64,000 nucleotides of DNA from Tupaia tana. Lineage: Eukaryota > Chordata > Mammalia > Scandentia > Tupaiidae. Below the pieces are notes generated by a model. It was not told the origin of the DNA. It saw only the letters and a program-made list of their open reading frames with translations, and did not search any database. The DNA lies in contig JAKSZU010000031.1 of the NCBI GenBank assembly GCA_026018925.1, positions 9,633,448 through 9,697,447 on the forward strand, read 5' to 3'. How positions within the stretch are numbered: the stretch's first letter is position 1; the number at the start of each line of letters is the position of its first letter. This document shows, one piece after another, positions 1-11,068 of the stretch. A program made the translations under genes and the position numbers.

Positions 1-117
1 GGCAGAAAACAGCAAGCAAGTGCAAGGAGAGAGAGGAAACAGATTCCCACTTCCTCTGCTTGTCTCTCCCATAACCCCAACCAATTGGATGCTGCCTTCC
101 CTTGGATTCTACCTCTT

Positions 118-386
118 ATTTTTTTTTGGGGGGGGGGAGAGGTTTTTGCTATAGGGCGCGTGCGCTCGCCAGACAGACAGAGAGAGACAGAGAGATAGAA
201 AGCGAGAAATCACCCCCCAGGGGGATGACCACGCCGCAATCCCTTCTCCTCCATTCTCCTCTCGGGATCTTGGGCATGCACGCACACGCGCCCGGCGTGA
301 GTTTTAAGCCGCCGGGTCTTGGACTCGAACCACGGTCGACTACGTGGGAGTCCAGTGACATGGCCATTACACTAACTGCTGGTCCC
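118..386 (-). mobile_element. SINE family A1, full length
   Basis: A T-rich tail complement is followed by GCTATAGGGCGCG, the body, and the head ending AACTGCTGGTCCC. It is flanked by a 15-bp TSD with one mismatch (GGATTCTACCTCTTA at 103-117, GGATCCTACCTCTTA at 387-401). It is CpG-rich and therefore young. Confidence 0.93.
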
Positions 387-770
387 GGATCCTACCTCTT
401 AAAGACCTCATCATTTTCCAAAGTCATTACACTTGGGACCAAGCTTATAGAACATGAAGCTTTTGGGGGAAAGCCATTATCTAAACAATAGCAAGTATCA
501 ACAAGATTGTATATATTTAAATGAATCATTCTGAGTGTTAGTGGGAAGAATATGTTGATTCCTGGATGGTTTTACTTGATGTGCAATTTATTTCAGTTTC
601 ATTGACAATCAACAGCTGGAACTTTGGGCAATATGAAAGTCCTTTGACTATGAGAACAAAGCAGTATAGAAGTATCTCATCCTGTTGTATTGAATGTACT
701 CCAAACTCTGAATGACCAAGGAGCTTATTTCAAATACTAATACCATGTCGTACTTGGAAAACTCAAGGTT
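387..770. other. Unique sequence, nothing recognised
   Basis: AT-rich sequence without a recognisable repeat, exon or RNA gene. Confidence 0.5.
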
Positions 771-1029
771 GGGACCAGCAGGTGGTGTGGTGGCTAAGGT
801 GCTGAATTCCCACATGGCTATGATTTGAGTCCTGGACCTGGAGGTTTAAAAATCACAGTGGGCATGTGTCCATGCATGCTGAAAATCCCAGGAGGAGAAT
901 GGAGAAGGGATTACTACATGGCCATTCCCCCGAGGGGTGACTTCTCGCTTTCCCTTTCACTGTCTCTCTGTCTCTCACTGGTTAGCACACATGCCCTATG
1001 GCAAACCCGCCCCCCCCCCAAAAAAAAAT
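771..1029 (+). mobile_element. SINE family A2
   Basis: Head GGGACCAGCAGGTGGTGTGG, degraded B box TTTGAGTCC, body and CCCTATGGCAAA end followed by C and A runs. The CpGs have decayed, so it is older than A1. Confidence 0.88.
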
Positions 1030-1201
1030 ACCAAGAATACGCAGGGCACTGTTCCAAGCACCTCATATGTGGTAAATAGATATACTCTCTCCAATGTCAC
1101 TGCCAATTGTAAATTTTAAGTTATGTAATAATACAATCTTGCCTGTGAGTAAGTCTTTTTTGTAGCAAAAGCTCTTAAAATAACTCTAAGTTTTCTTTTT
1201 T

Positions 1202-1452
1202 CAGAGAGATTTTTAGCTATAGGATGCGTGTGCTCACCAGAGAGACAGAGAGAGACAGAGAGACAGAAAGTGAGAAATCACCACCCAGGAGAGATGACTA
1301 CACTGCAATCCCTTCTCCTCCATTCTTCTGTTGGGATTTTGGGTATGCACGCATATATTCTAGCACACACACCTGGTGTAAATTTCAAGCTGCCAGGTCT
1401 GGGTCACCATGTGGGAGTCCAGTGATATGACCATTTTACCATCTGCTGGTCT
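1202..1452 (-). mobile_element. SINE family A, internally deleted head
   Basis: It has the GCTATAGGATGCG tail-side motif, the GACAGAGAGAGACAG segment and the head end CATCTGCTGGTCT. The stretch that normally holds the B box is shortened, going straight from GGTCTGGG to CACCATGTGGGAG, so this copy could not be transcribed from its own promoter. Confidence 0.85.
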
Positions 1453-2387
1453 CTAATTCTAAATTTTCTTATTGGTTGACTATGGTTGTGTTTATTAGAG
1501 TACAGAATGATAGGGTTAAAAAAATTCTAATCTAATACTTTCATTCATTTCAGACATAATTATTCAGCACCCGTGGACTACATACTAGGTGTACCAGCTA
1601 GGGGCTGCCAACTGGATTTGAAGAATTTTATTCCTTTCTGCCTTAGCTAATTTTCTGATGTGATTAACCAAGTACTTTCCCATTGTCAGTGCATATCCTG
1701 AATCTCACCTTACTGCACTTCTAAGATATTTGACAACCTGGACTATGACAAACACATGGTCATGAAAAGCCCCATCATAGGACAAATCTATAAGGGAAAA
1801 AAAAAAAAAAAAAACCAGCCAGGCTCATTAGTATAAAAAAAAGAGCTCAATTATCTCATTAAAGTTCAGTTACCGAGTTTAACTGTTTGACACATATTTA
1901 TTCCCATTAATTTCAATTAAGTAAAACAAGTGTAAATGGATGTGTAGACATAAAGTTACCAGGCAGCCTGTCAGAGGTCATTAGACATGACACTCATGTG
2001 TAACTATTAGTCTAGCTAGTAGACAGTGACTCATTCCTTCTCCACAATGAGTTCCACTGGGTAGAAGTCACGGTATGGCGATCCTCAAATTAAATATGCC
2101 ATTAAGAATTCTTATCAACCTAGACATGCATAGGCGGGTTCTTTTTTTGTGGGAGAAAATGAATAACGCATGAGAATGATAGAAACCAACAAAAGCACTC
2201 TTCATCTCTCTCTCATCCCCTCCCAGACTGCTGTGTATAGAAGAAAGGCAGAAATAGGCAGACCAGGTTGGAGTGGATCTTCCTTATAAATATTCAAGGT
2301 CGATTCTCAAGAGAATCATCCAATCATAGCACGCTTATCATGGAATTTGAGATGATCATTAATGGTGCAAATGAAAGAATTATAATA
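1453..2387. other. Mostly unique; weak L2/MIR-like fragment
   Basis: At 1541-1612 the sequence resembles the minus strand of the old L2/MIR 3' end (TTCATTCATTTCAG, then ATTCAGCACC and TACATACTAGGTG). An A run lies at 1798-1814. The rest is unrecognised. Confidence 0.4.
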
Positions 2388-2460
2388 TTGGGTTGTCGGA
2401 AAAGTCCTGGCACATATTTGCATAGAAAAAAAATACATCGTGACTTTGCTGACAACCCAC
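2388..2460. mobile_element. Mariner-like MITE, 73 bp
   Basis: The inverted ends are TTGGGTTGTCGGAAAAGTC on the left and, read on the other strand, GTGGGTTGTCAGCAAAGTC on the right, with TA dinucleotides immediately outside both ends. That is the Tc1/mariner target signature. It has no coding capacity and is a non-autonomous relic. A second copy is at 55109-55188. Confidence 0.85.
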
Positions 2461-2487
2461 TAGTTAGGTTAGCAGGCACCACCTTCT

Positions 2488-2744
2488 TTTTTTGAGAGGT
2501 TTTTGCTATAGGGCGCATGCGCTTGCCAGAGAGACAGAGAGAGACAGGGAGACAGAAAGCGAGAAATCACCCCCGCTGGGGGCATGGCCATGCCGCAATC
2601 CTTTCTCCTCCATTCTCCTCTTGGGATCTTGGGCATGTATGCACATGCACCCGGTGTGAGTTCAAGCCACCGGGTCTGGGACTCGAACCACAGTCGACTA
2701 CATGGGAGTCCAGCAACATAGCCATTACACTAACTGCTGGTCCC
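2488..2744 (-). mobile_element. SINE family A1, full length
   Basis: Complete copy with the GCTATAGGGCGCATGCG motif and the AACTGCTGGTCCC head. TSD AGGCACCACCTT lies on both sides (2475-2486 and 2745-2756). Confidence 0.93.
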
Positions 2745-3372
2745 AGGCACCACCTTTTCTGGGGGTTCCAGGCAGGTGGATCATAGACAGCCAACTAGAG
2801 TTTATGGCAGAGAAATGACCTCCCAACCGAAAGGCCAAAACAGTGGAAGACTACAACGTGAATGACAAGCAAATGCAGTAAGGGTAAGAAGATGTGTCAT
2901 TTCTTATAAATGAAATTGTTTGGTTTCAAGAGCTACTTAAGGAAATGCCTTGATGTGTTTCATAGGAGGTTAAGTTATGAGGATAATTGAATTTTTTTAA
3001 AGAAAACGGTTTTCTCTGACATCAATACCATGGGAAAATGTATGAGCATACAGAACAGCCTTTACGGGGACAAGCATAGCTTGTCGAGTGTCTACTTTGT
3101 GAAAAATGTTCCATGTACATTGTTTTCAGCCTTGATAGCAATCTTGAAGAGTGGATGCTTTTATTCATATTTCACAGAAAAGGGAACTGAGGCTTGAGGG
3201 AATGTCAGTGAGTCCCCCATTATCATTGCCATTCCCTTGTTAGAAGCCTACACCCTCCCATCTCTACCGTGCCGTGTAGAAGACAAACGGGCTGCTATTC
3301 TGCCCCCAAAAGTCCTTCCAGGAACCACGTGAGGACTAAAGTGTTGGGCAAAACTGAAGGATAGAAAACAGT
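2745..3372. other. Unique sequence with an old L2/MIR-like fragment
   Basis: About 3105-3215 contains the fossil pattern ATTCATATTTCACAG followed by GGGAACTGAGGCTTGAGG, typical of L2/MIR elements. The remainder is unassigned. Confidence 0.45.
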
Positions 3373-3537
3373 CCACACCAACCCAAATGTCCACGAACAG
3401 AGGAATGGATGGAAAAAATATGGCACGTATACTCTATGGAATATTATTCAGCCGTAAAAAACATCCAGACCCTGGCATTTGATAGAAAGTGGTTGAATAT
3501 GGAAGATGTATCACTAAGTAAAGCAAGTCAGGCTATT
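3373..3537 (+). mobile_element. L1 3' UTR fragment
   Basis: It carries the near-universal L1 3' sequence CTCTATGGAATATTATTCAGCC, preceded by ACCCAAATGTCCACGAACAG. It is closely related to the second L1 end at 4620-5112. No open reading frame of ORF2 remains. Confidence 0.85.
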
Positions 3538-3590
3538 GGCTTAGAGTCCTGGACCTGATGGCTTGAAATTCCTGCTGTGTGTGTGTGTGT

Positions 3591-3628
<38 letters not shown>

Positions 3629-3779
3629 ATGCCCAAAAACCCATGAGGAGAATGGAGGAGAAACGATTGCAGCATGGCCATCCTCCCAGAAGGTAATTTT
3701 TCACTTTCCTTCTCACTGTCTCTGTCTCTGTCTCTCTCCCTCCAGTGCCCTATGGCAAAAGCCACTAAAAAAAGGAAAA
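3538..3779 (+). mobile_element. SINE family A2, 5'-truncated, with internal (TG)n
   Basis: It starts inside the B-box region (GAGTCCTGGACC) and directly abuts the L1 fragment. The normally short GTGTG segment of the body has expanded to a TG tract at 3576-3628. Confidence 0.85.
3576..3628. repeat. (TG)n microsatellite inside a SINE
   Basis: About 25 TG units with one TA interruption, grown from the alternating GTGTGTGC body of family A. Confidence 0.95.
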
Positions 3780-3784
3780 GAAAG

Positions 3785-3866
<82 letters not shown>

Positions 3867-3930
3867 GGAAGGAAGGAAGGAAGGAAGGAAGGAAGGAAGG
3901 AAGGAAGGAAGGAAGGAAGGAAGAAAAATA
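3770..3930. repeat. (GAAA)n-(GA)n-(GGAA)n purine microsatellite
   Basis: Three adjacent purine repeat blocks follow the A tail of the SINE that ends here. GAAA comes first, then GA, then GGAA units to 3922. Confidence 0.95.
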
Positions 3931-3934
3931 AATG

Positions 3935-4095
3935 AGCCAGGCACATGGGTATGCATGCCCAAAATCCCATGAGGAGAACAGAGAAGGGATTGTAGCATGG
4001 CCATCCCCTCTGGGAGGTGAATTCTCACTTTCTCATTCTCTCTCTCCTCTCTTTCTGTCTCTTTCCTTTGAGTGCATGTGCCTAGAGTAAAACTG
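3935..4095 (+). mobile_element. SINE family A2, 5'-truncated
   Basis: It begins in the body (CAGGCACATGGGTATGCATG) and runs to the GTGCCTAGAGTAAAA end, lacking the entire tRNA-like head. It could be a separate truncated insertion or the rest of a disrupted copy. Confidence 0.75.
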
Positions 4096-4619
4096 AAAAA
4101 CATTAAAATAGTTATGTTGCTCATATTTAGCCAAATTTCGTTTTAATTCCTATTTCTCTCTCTCTCTCCCTCTCTCTCTCTGGAGCTGCTTTTATTTATA
4201 ATTGCTAATGTTGCCTGTGGTATGTATTTCAATAAACTTTTCAAGGTGTGTTTTAGTAGAACAGAATTGCTGAATTGTGCCAATTTGCTTTTATTTTCAG
4301 TGTGCTATTTTGCTGTTATGGTAGCAAAGGCAGCTGTATTGTCCTTGAGGCTTATACACTTCAGCGTATCATCTTATTGTTCACAGTGTGATCAGATGGT
4401 AGGTATTTCTTTATCTTCATTTAACAAAGATCTTTACAGTGTTTAATTTTCAGTGTGGTATAGTACACTAGCAAAGGCACAGGACTGTCAAAAAGTCATT
4501 GAGTTTGATTGGACAGATATTCACAAAACTATAATTAATAAACTAAAATAAACAAGTTAAAAACAAAACCAAAAATGAACAACCAAAAAACCCCAGGAAG
4601 TTCTAAAGACTGATCTTTG
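4096..4619. other. Unique AT-rich sequence
   Basis: A CT tract lies at about 4155-4182. The rest shows no recognisable gene or repeat. Confidence 0.45.
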
Positions 4620-5112
4620 GGTAATATATGAAGAGACTTCTTCATTGGAAAAGTGCTTGCACATTGGTGTTTATTGCGGCACTTTTCACAATTGCTAAGA
4701 CATGGAACCAACCCAAATGCCCCCGTACAGATGAATGGATTGAAAAACTGTGGCACATATACTCTATGGAATACTATTCAGCCATAAAAAAAACAACAGC
4801 AACAAAACCCTGGCTTCTGACAGAACGTGGAAGAATATGGAAGATTTACTGCTGAGTGAAGCAAGCCAGGCTATGAAGGAGAGACATTGTATGTCCCCAC
4901 TTAATATATACCGAGTGTCCGCACTCTATGGCTGAAACTGACAGGCTAAAGGATGTACAAACACAAGTGATGGGTGTGAATGCCAGATGTGGTGTGTGTG
5001 GAGGAGTGGGGCCTGGGAAAGGACATTGGAGGAGGGATATGGAGACAGAGCATTGTCGAGATAATAATGTGATTGAATGTATAAAGAAAATGTAAATAAA
5101 TAAATAAATAAA
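4620..5112 (+). mobile_element. L1 3' UTR with A-rich tail
   Basis: It contains TTCACAATTGCTAAGACATG, the CTCTATGGAATACTATTCAGCC signature and a terminal AAATAAATAAATAAATAAAA tail. It is a 5'-truncated L1 insertion. The apparent open frames across it are non-coding 3' UTR. Confidence 0.88.
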
Positions 5113-5284
5113 ATTTAAAAAATGGGATTAAAATATGAGTTTACTCTATTGCAAAAAAAAAAAAAGTCCATGTATAGTTTTTCCATGATAGTCATTTTCA
5201 AAGCCCTTCTAAAGATCCCTCATAGAAGTGACAAGAATTAAGTCTCTTTCCTTAAATCTTCTTTTGCTTCCTTAGATATTTATA

Positions 5285-5525
5285 AAATGTATTTATTTAT
5301 TTATTGCCAAAGGGCACATGTGCTCACCAGAGACAAAGAAACAGAGAGAGAAGGAAGAAACACCTTCCACAGGGGTGTGGTCACACGGCAATCCCTTCTC
5401 CTCCATTTCTCCATTTTGTCCTGATTCTGGGCATGTGTGCACATGTGCCTAGCATGGTTTTCAAACCACTGGGACTGGGACTTAAACTACATAGTTGGCC
5501 ATGTGGGAGTCAGCTCCCTTCTAGC
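5285..5525 (-). mobile_element. SINE family AV (old divergent)
   Basis: It has the ATTTATTTATTTATT tail complement, GGGCACATGTGCTCACCAGAG, and the divergent body CAGGGGTGTGGTCACACGGC instead of the A1 GGGATGGCCACGCCGC. The head is degraded near 5500. Confidence 0.8.
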
Positions 5526-5601
5526 TGTTTTTCTTAAATATTGAAGTTTTGTTTCATTTTGGTTTTGGTGTCAGAGAAGTCATTTTTTTAAAAAAAATAT
5601 T

Positions 5602-5870
5602 GGGGCCAGTAGGTGGTGTAGAAGTTAAGGTGCTAAACTCTCACATGGCTGACTGTGATTCACATCCCAGACCTAGAGGCTTGCAACTCAGACCGGGCAT
5701 GTTTGCATGCACAACCAAAATCCAAAGAGTAGAATGGAGGAGAAGGGACTGCGGGGTGGCCATCACCCCTAGGGTGTTGATTTCTCTCTTTCTGTCTCTC
5801 TGTCTCTTTCTGTGTCTCCAGCAAGTGCACATGCCCTCTAGCAAAAATCTCTCCCTTAAAAAAAATAAAG
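5602..5870 (+). mobile_element. SINE family A2, full length
   Basis: Head GGGGCCAGTAGGTGGTGTAG, body and CCCTCTAGCAAAAATCTCTC end with a short A-rich tail. Confidence 0.88.
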
Positions 5871-6246
5871 ATAATGTTTTACAGAATTTCAGTTGAAGAG
5901 TTGATGGTAGCCACTACAGTTGACTTCAGAGTTAAGAAGATCTTAATGTTTGCCATCTTCTCTTAAAGTGTCACTCAAGCATGTCTACAGGTATGTCCTA
6001 GCACAGCAGAGTACAGACCCCGGACCCTAGGGAGTCTAGAACATGTTTCGAGGCATGCCCAAGCCCATATCTACTTCCATAATAATACAGACATGTCATT
6101 TACCCTTTTCACCTTGTTAACAGTTGCACCAATGGTGCAAAAGCAATGCTAGGCAAAAGTGCTTCACCTTTGTACCCAGCAAGGTGATGGCTTCAAACTG
6201 TACTAGGAGTTAATCAGCACCACTACGGGCTTGAAAAGTATGCAAT
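5871..6246. other. Unique sequence, nothing recognised
   Basis: No repeat, exon or RNA gene recognised. Confidence 0.45.
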
Positions 6247-6490
6247 TGTTTCAGGCAGTGTTGCAGTGGTAAGCCAACTGGACTCACACAGGAAAGGTGC
6301 TAGGTTTACATCCCAGGACCTCCCTGAGCACGCTGGGCATGCATGCACACACCCATGGTCAGGCTGGCTTGCACGGAGTGGGTCATATCTTTCCTACTAT
6401 GGGTGGGTCATAGTATCCCTGGTGGGGGTGATGCTATCTGTCTCAGTGTCTGTTTCTCTCTCTCTTTCACGAACAAAATTCATAAATAAT
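6247..6490 (+). mobile_element. SINE family B
   Basis: tRNA-like head GTGTTGCAGTGGTAAGCC and degraded B box TAGGTTTACATCCCAGG, then the family-B body with GGGCATGCATGCACACAC, a CT-rich segment and an A-rich end. It is unrelated to the family A body. Confidence 0.75.
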
Positions 6491-6494
6491 GTTT

Positions 6495-6534
6495 ACATAT
6501 ATATATACACACACACACACGTGTGTGTATATAT
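6495..6534. repeat. (TA)(CA)(TG)(TA) near-palindromic microsatellite
   Basis: CATATATATATACACAC passes through CACGTG into GTGTGTATATATG, so both halves are inverse complements and can fold into a hairpin. It lies just past the tail of a family B SINE. Confidence 0.9.
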
Positions 6535-7006
6535 GAATGCCAGTTTCACCTACGAATATCATTGATGAAACTGTAAAAATCATGTATTTCCTAAAGTCTC
6601 CCATGACTGCTTGTCATTTTATTCATGTGAACCATGAAACAGAAAGTTCTATAAAGCTCTCCTATCGCACAGTGAAGTTCGATGTTGGTCTCTGGGAAAA
6701 CAATGTGTTGCATTGTTTGAGTCACCAAATGACTCATTGCAGCTACTGTCTGTGCTTTGAAGAATGACAGACACACAATCTATGCGAGCTCAGGCTTGGG
6801 TATTTGTAGACTTTTTTTTTTTAATGAATAAAGTGAGCTTTGTACTTCATGGAAGACAACAGGTAGTATTTATCATCAAGGATAAAATGTAAGATTTTGA
6901 GAAAAAAATGGGATGATAGAAAAGTGTGATACTGTGAGGTTGCTGAACTCCCCAAACAGGTTCTTGCCCAGTAATAGCAGCGGTGATGTTCCTAAGTGCA
7001 ATCTAA
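6535..7006. other. Unique sequence, nothing recognised
   Basis: No repeat or gene recognised. A short T run is at 6812-6821. Confidence 0.45.
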
Positions 7007-7248
7007 ATATTGCTGTTGGGCTTGCATACTCATCAGAGACAGAGACAGAGACAGAGTGAGCAATCACCCCCCAGAGGAGGTGGCCATACTGAAGTCCCTT
7101 CCCCTCCATCTCTCTCTCATCTCGGGATTTGGGGCCCCCTACACATGCACTCAGGATGTTTTTCAAGCCACTGGGCCCAGAACTTGAACCTTGCTGCCAG
7201 TCATGTGGGACCCGGTTGTCTTCATCACCATGCAACCAGCTGGCCCAC
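7007..7248 (-). mobile_element. SINE family AV (old divergent)
   Basis: The body ACCCCCCAGAGGAGGTGGCC and head end CAACCAGCTGGCCCACC are recognisable, but the tail-side CTATAGGG motif is lost. Confidence 0.75.
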
Positions 7249-7514
7249 CAATGTAAACTTTTCGATCTGAGATAATAGCTTGTGTGAAGACCTCTGTATA
7301 ACTTAGTAAACCAGTATTTTGGGCAGAGAGAACATACAAGACAAAACTATCATTTTTGCTGCTGCGGAGGACACGTTTCTTGATATGGGCTCAAATTACA
7401 CTTTTTAATTAACCTTTAAAAAAATGCTGGTGTTGCCTTTTGTTGTAATACTAAAGAAAATATACTCAATTATTGAATTTTTTGTTCAGCTTTATCTCTG
7501 AGAAGCCAGTTTCG
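7249..7514. other. Unique sequence
   Basis: No feature recognised. Confidence 0.4.
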
Positions 7515-7643
7515 TTTCGTTTCTTTTCTTTTCTTCTTTTCTTTTCTTTTCTTTTCTTTTCTTTTCTTTTCTTTTCTTTTCTTTTCTTTTCTTTTCCTTT
7601 CCTTTCCTTTCCTTTCCTTTCCTTTCCTTTCCTTTCTTTTCTT

Positions 7644-7675
<32 letters not shown>

Positions 7676-7677
7676 TT
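7515..7677. repeat. (TTTTC)n/(TTTCC)n pentanucleotide repeat
   Basis: A pyrimidine pentamer tract with two phases, CTTTT units followed by CCTTT units. It sits at the A-tail side of the next SINE and is evidently derived from that tail. Confidence 0.95.
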
Positions 7678-7926
7678 AGAGAGAGATTTTTGCTATAGGG
7701 CTTGCACACTTGCCAGAGAGACAGAGAGACAGAAAGCCAGAACCCTCCCTCCCCTCCCCAGGGAGGATGTCCACACCATGATCCCTCCTCTTCCATTCTC
7801 ATCTCTGAATTTAGAGTATGCACACATACATGCCCGATGTGAGTTTCAAGTTGGCAGGTCCGGGACTTGAACCACAGTTAACTGTGTGGGAGTATAGAAC
7901 CTTAACAACTACGCCACCTGTTGGCC
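7678..7926 (-). mobile_element. SINE family A2
   Basis: GCTATAGGGCTTGCAC, body, B-box complement GGACTTGAACC and head end CACCTGTTGGCCC. Confidence 0.88.
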
Positions 7927-8407
7927 CTTACAAAAGCAATGAAGAAAAAAAAATTATGTTTATACACAAAAAGTTCCATTCATTTTCTTTCCATCTATTA
8001 AGCCACTTTCCTCCAGATATTGTACGGATGGCGATTCCACCAGACTCGGTCATCTCCAGCTCACATTCTCCCTTCCGAACGCACAGGCTCTTCAGCGTAC
8101 TGAACAGTAGAGTGTGCATAAGGATCTGTGTCCCTCTGTGGATGGACACGGCAGATAGGTGCCCAGGTGATTTTTGCCTCTTGATAATTCGCAGGTTTGT
8201 AATCCCCTTCCCTGCGTTTGCGCTGGCTCAGTAATTCACATCTACCTAATAGCACATGAGCGAGGAGATGGAATGTCAACTCCATCACTAAGTTACAAAA
8301 CACCGTAACTTCTGACTTCTTTTCAGACCTTCTTACTTTAGTAGCACACATACTCTGAGAAAGCAGATTCCCACCCTGGAACTGCCAGTGTGATGAAAAA
8401 CCAAGGG
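7927..8407. other. Unique sequence
   Basis: An open frame covers part of this stretch, but it has no recognisable domain and I do not call a gene. Confidence 0.4.
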
Positions 8408-8677
8408 GGAACCAGCAGTTAGCGTAATGGCTATGTCGCTGGACTCCCACGTAGTCGACCGCGGTTCGCGTCTCGGACCCGGTGGCTTACAACTCACGCC
8501 GGGCGCGTGTTCGTGCGTGCCCAAGATCCCGAGAGGAGAATGGAGGATAAGGGATTGCGGCGTGGCCATCTCCCCTGGGGGGTGATTTCTCGCTTTCTGT
8601 CTCTATGTCTCTGTCTGTCTGGCGAGCGCAAGCGCCCTATAGCAAAAAAAAAAAAAAAAAAAAAACCTCTCCAAAAA
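8408..8677 (+). mobile_element. SINE family A1, full length
   Basis: Intact A box TTAGCGTAATGG and B-box region CGCGGTTCGCGTCTC, and the CCCTATAGCAAAAA end with a long A run. TSD AAAAACCAAGGG lies on both sides (8396-8407 and 8676-8687). Confidence 0.95.
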
Positions 8678-8689
8678 AACCAAGGGAGT

Positions 8690-8954
8690 CTTCCTTAAAT
8701 AGCTAGGAAGGACCTAGATCTCCCTTCAATCTCCTAGTTTAGCAGCAACTTCTTCCTCAGTTGAACTTTCAGATAAGACCCCCACCCTGGCTGATGCAGC
8801 CGGGTGAGGCTCTCAAAACAGAAATTCTGGTCCAACTGTGCCTGAATTCCTCATACATAGTGACTATGCAATAAGACCGAGTAGCATTTGTAGCCCCTAA
8901 ATTATGGATATTGTTCTGCAGAAATATCTAACTGATAACATGAGTGCATAGGTA
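8690..8954. other. Unique sequence
   Basis: No feature recognised. Confidence 0.4.
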
Positions 8955-9086
8955 TTCCATCCCTCCTTACGAGGGAATAAAATGGAATTAAAGTATGAGC
9001 TCGTTTTGGTGTGCCATGACTTTGAAATCCACGCATCGTTGTTTCATAACACACATCTCCCACGGACTTTCTAAAGACTTCCATAC
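8955..9086. mobile_element. ITR element (about 135 bp family), degraded copy
   Basis: It shares the internal string TTTTGGTGTGCC, then TTTGAAATCCACGCAT and TTTCATAACACA, with the elements at 44408-44543, 45116-45250 and 59502-60103. The right end CTTTCTAAAGACTTCCATA matches the family terminal repeat. Confidence 0.6.
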
Positions 9087-9213
9087 TTCAGACTGTGTCT
9101 TGATATGAGTGACACTTAGGAAGATTTATGCATCATGATTTTCATTATTTGGTTTCTTGAAAGTGCTGCTATGATGTGGCTGTCACCATGCCTGAGACAG
9201 GGCGAGTGTTTTT

Positions 9214-9449
9214 TTTAAAATTGTCAGAGGGCATGTGCACTTGCCAGAGACAGACAGAGAGAGAAAGCACCTTTGCTGGGGTATGGTCACACTGCAATCC
9301 CTTCTCCTCCATCTCTCTAACCTGTCAGGATTTGGGACACACAGACAAGTGCCTGGCATGCTTCTCAACTCACTGGGGACAGGGCTCAATCCGCAGTTGG
9401 CCCATGTGGGATCTGGCTTCCTTTAACTGGTAGGCTATGGAACCAGCCG
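9214..9449 (-). mobile_element. SINE family AV
   Basis: GGGCATGTGCACTTGCCAGAG and a body with TGGTCACACTGCAATCC; the head end reads AACTGGTAGGCTATGGAACC. It shares this head-end variant with 42392-42651. Confidence 0.82.
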
Positions 9450-9757
9450 AGCCAGTGTTTAATAAACATTTATCTCATTTTTGTAGAATACACTCATTTT
9501 ATCTGACGGATGCATGTAAAGCACTGTGCTCGACTCTGAACAAGAATATCGAGGTCGCCAGGAACGTTTTCTGAGCTTCAGTACTTTATCACTGATGGTG
9601 AAAAAGCACACTTGTATATAAGTTCTTATAACGAGGTATTAGATCAGATAAACGTTGGGGGTGTTAATAAGCACAAAGTTACGGTGTACTTAAAGGAGGC
9701 AACTAAGAGAAACTTGCTTCACAGGAGTGGAACTGGTATTTTGAAAAATCATTGGCT
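9450..9757. other. Unique or very old sequence
   Basis: About 9480-9560 loosely resembles L2-type 3' sequence (GTAAAGCACTGTGCTCGACTC). Nothing else is recognised. Confidence 0.35.
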
Positions 9758-9876
9758 TTTGTGGTAGAATGCTCCCATCCCTCTAAGACATCTGTACTCT
9801 AATCCCCAGAATTTATGACTATGTGAGGCTACATGACAATTACATTTGCAGGTGACTTGAAGGTTACATACCTTTC

Positions 9877-10122
9877 TTTTAGAGAGATTTTTGTTATAGG
9901 GCACATGTGCTCACCGGACAGACAGAAAAACAGAAAGTGAGAAATCACCAACCAGGGGGTACAGCCACACCGCAATCCCTTCTCCTCCATTCTCCTCTTG
10001 GGATTTTGGGCATGCACACACAAATACCCAGCATGAGTTTAAAGCCACCAGATCCGGGATGTGAACCGTGGTGGACTATGTGGGAGTCCAGCAACATAAT
10101 CATTTCGCCATCTACTGGTGCC
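9877..10122 (-). mobile_element. SINE family A1/A2 intermediate
   Basis: GTTATAGGGCACATG, body and head end CATCTACTGGTGCC. TSD AAGGTTACATAC lies on both sides (9860-9871 and 10125-10136). Confidence 0.92.
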
Positions 10123-10206
10123 AAAGGTTACATACTTAAGATGCAAACACTACCCTGGATTATCTGGGTGGATAATACAATCACAGGAATCATAAAAAGC
10201 AGGGAA

Positions 10207-10449
10207 CTGGATCCAGCTGGTAGTCCTGTGGTTGAGGTAGCATCTGGATCCCATATGGCCAACTACATGGTTTAGGTCCCAGCAGCTTAAAAAACGTGCT
10301 GTGTGTATGTATGTGTGCGCACGTGTGTGTGTCCGAAATCTTGAAAGGTGGGAGAAATGGAGAAGGGATTGTAGTGTAGCCATTCCCCATGGGAGGTGCT
10401 TTCTCGCTTTCTCTCTCTCTCTGTCTGGCAAGTGTGTATACTCTCTGAC

Positions 10450-10486
<37 letters not shown>
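10207..10486 (+). mobile_element. SINE family AV with long A tail
   Basis: Head TGGATCCAGCTGGTAGTCCTG, body with GTGTGTATGTATGTGTGCGC and a pure A tail of about 30 bases. The body is divergent, but the tail is long and uninterrupted. Confidence 0.8.
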
Positions 10487-10489
<3 letters not shown>

Positions 10490-10805
10490 AATTTCCTGCA
10501 GCTGCAGTGGACTTGATGCAGCAGAAATGAACATCAGAGAAATCCCACACCTGGGAAGTAATCAAAGCGTTGTAGCTGGTTTGGAGATGGAGCAGGCATA
10601 ATGGCTAGAAGTGCAGGCAGCCATAGGAAGCTGACGATAAAACCAAAACAAGAAGACAAGAAGTACCTGATGATGGGTTCCAGTCACAGGCAGCAAGACC
10701 TAGGGAACTCAGTGCCTCAGCTGCAAAGAGCTGAATTCTGCCCAGCACCTGCTTGAGTTGAAAACCACATTCTTCCTTACAGTCTCTAGATAAGAGTTCA
10801 CACCA

Positions 10806-11068
10806 GGACCAGCAGATAGCATAATGGTTATGTCACTGGACTCCCATATAGTTGATGGTGGTTCGAGTCCCAGACCCAGCAGCTTAAAACTCATGCTGTG
10901 TGCACGTGTGTGCATGCATGCCCAAGATCTCAAGAGGAGAGTGAAGCAGATGGGATTGTAGCATGGCCATCCTCCCTGGGGGGGTGATTTCTTTCTTTCT
11001 CTCTCTCTGTTTCTCTCACTCTCTCTGGTGAGCACACATGTCCTATAACAGAGATCTCTCTTTAAGTA
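10806..11068 (+). mobile_element. SINE family A1, full length
   Basis: GGACCAGCAGATAGCATAATGG head, B box GGTTCGAGTCCC intact, TCCTATAACA end. TSD GAGTTCACACCA is exact (10794-10805 and 11072-11083). Confidence 0.94.

Noticed and set aside
102..491. Recurring 60-150-residue open frames with motifs such as MAMSLDSHVVDRG or FCYRARALARQ
   Set aside because: They recur in every young family A copy, in both orientations, because the CpG-rich SINE consensus has few stops. They are not genes.
4628..4855. Open frame reading through the L1 end
   Set aside because: The sequence is L1 3' untranslated region, not ORF2.
8408..8490. tRNA-like sequences with A and B boxes (this and dozens of other sites)
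   Set aside because: They are the heads of family A and B SINEs, followed by SINE bodies and tails, and lack an intact acceptor-stem pairing that I could support.
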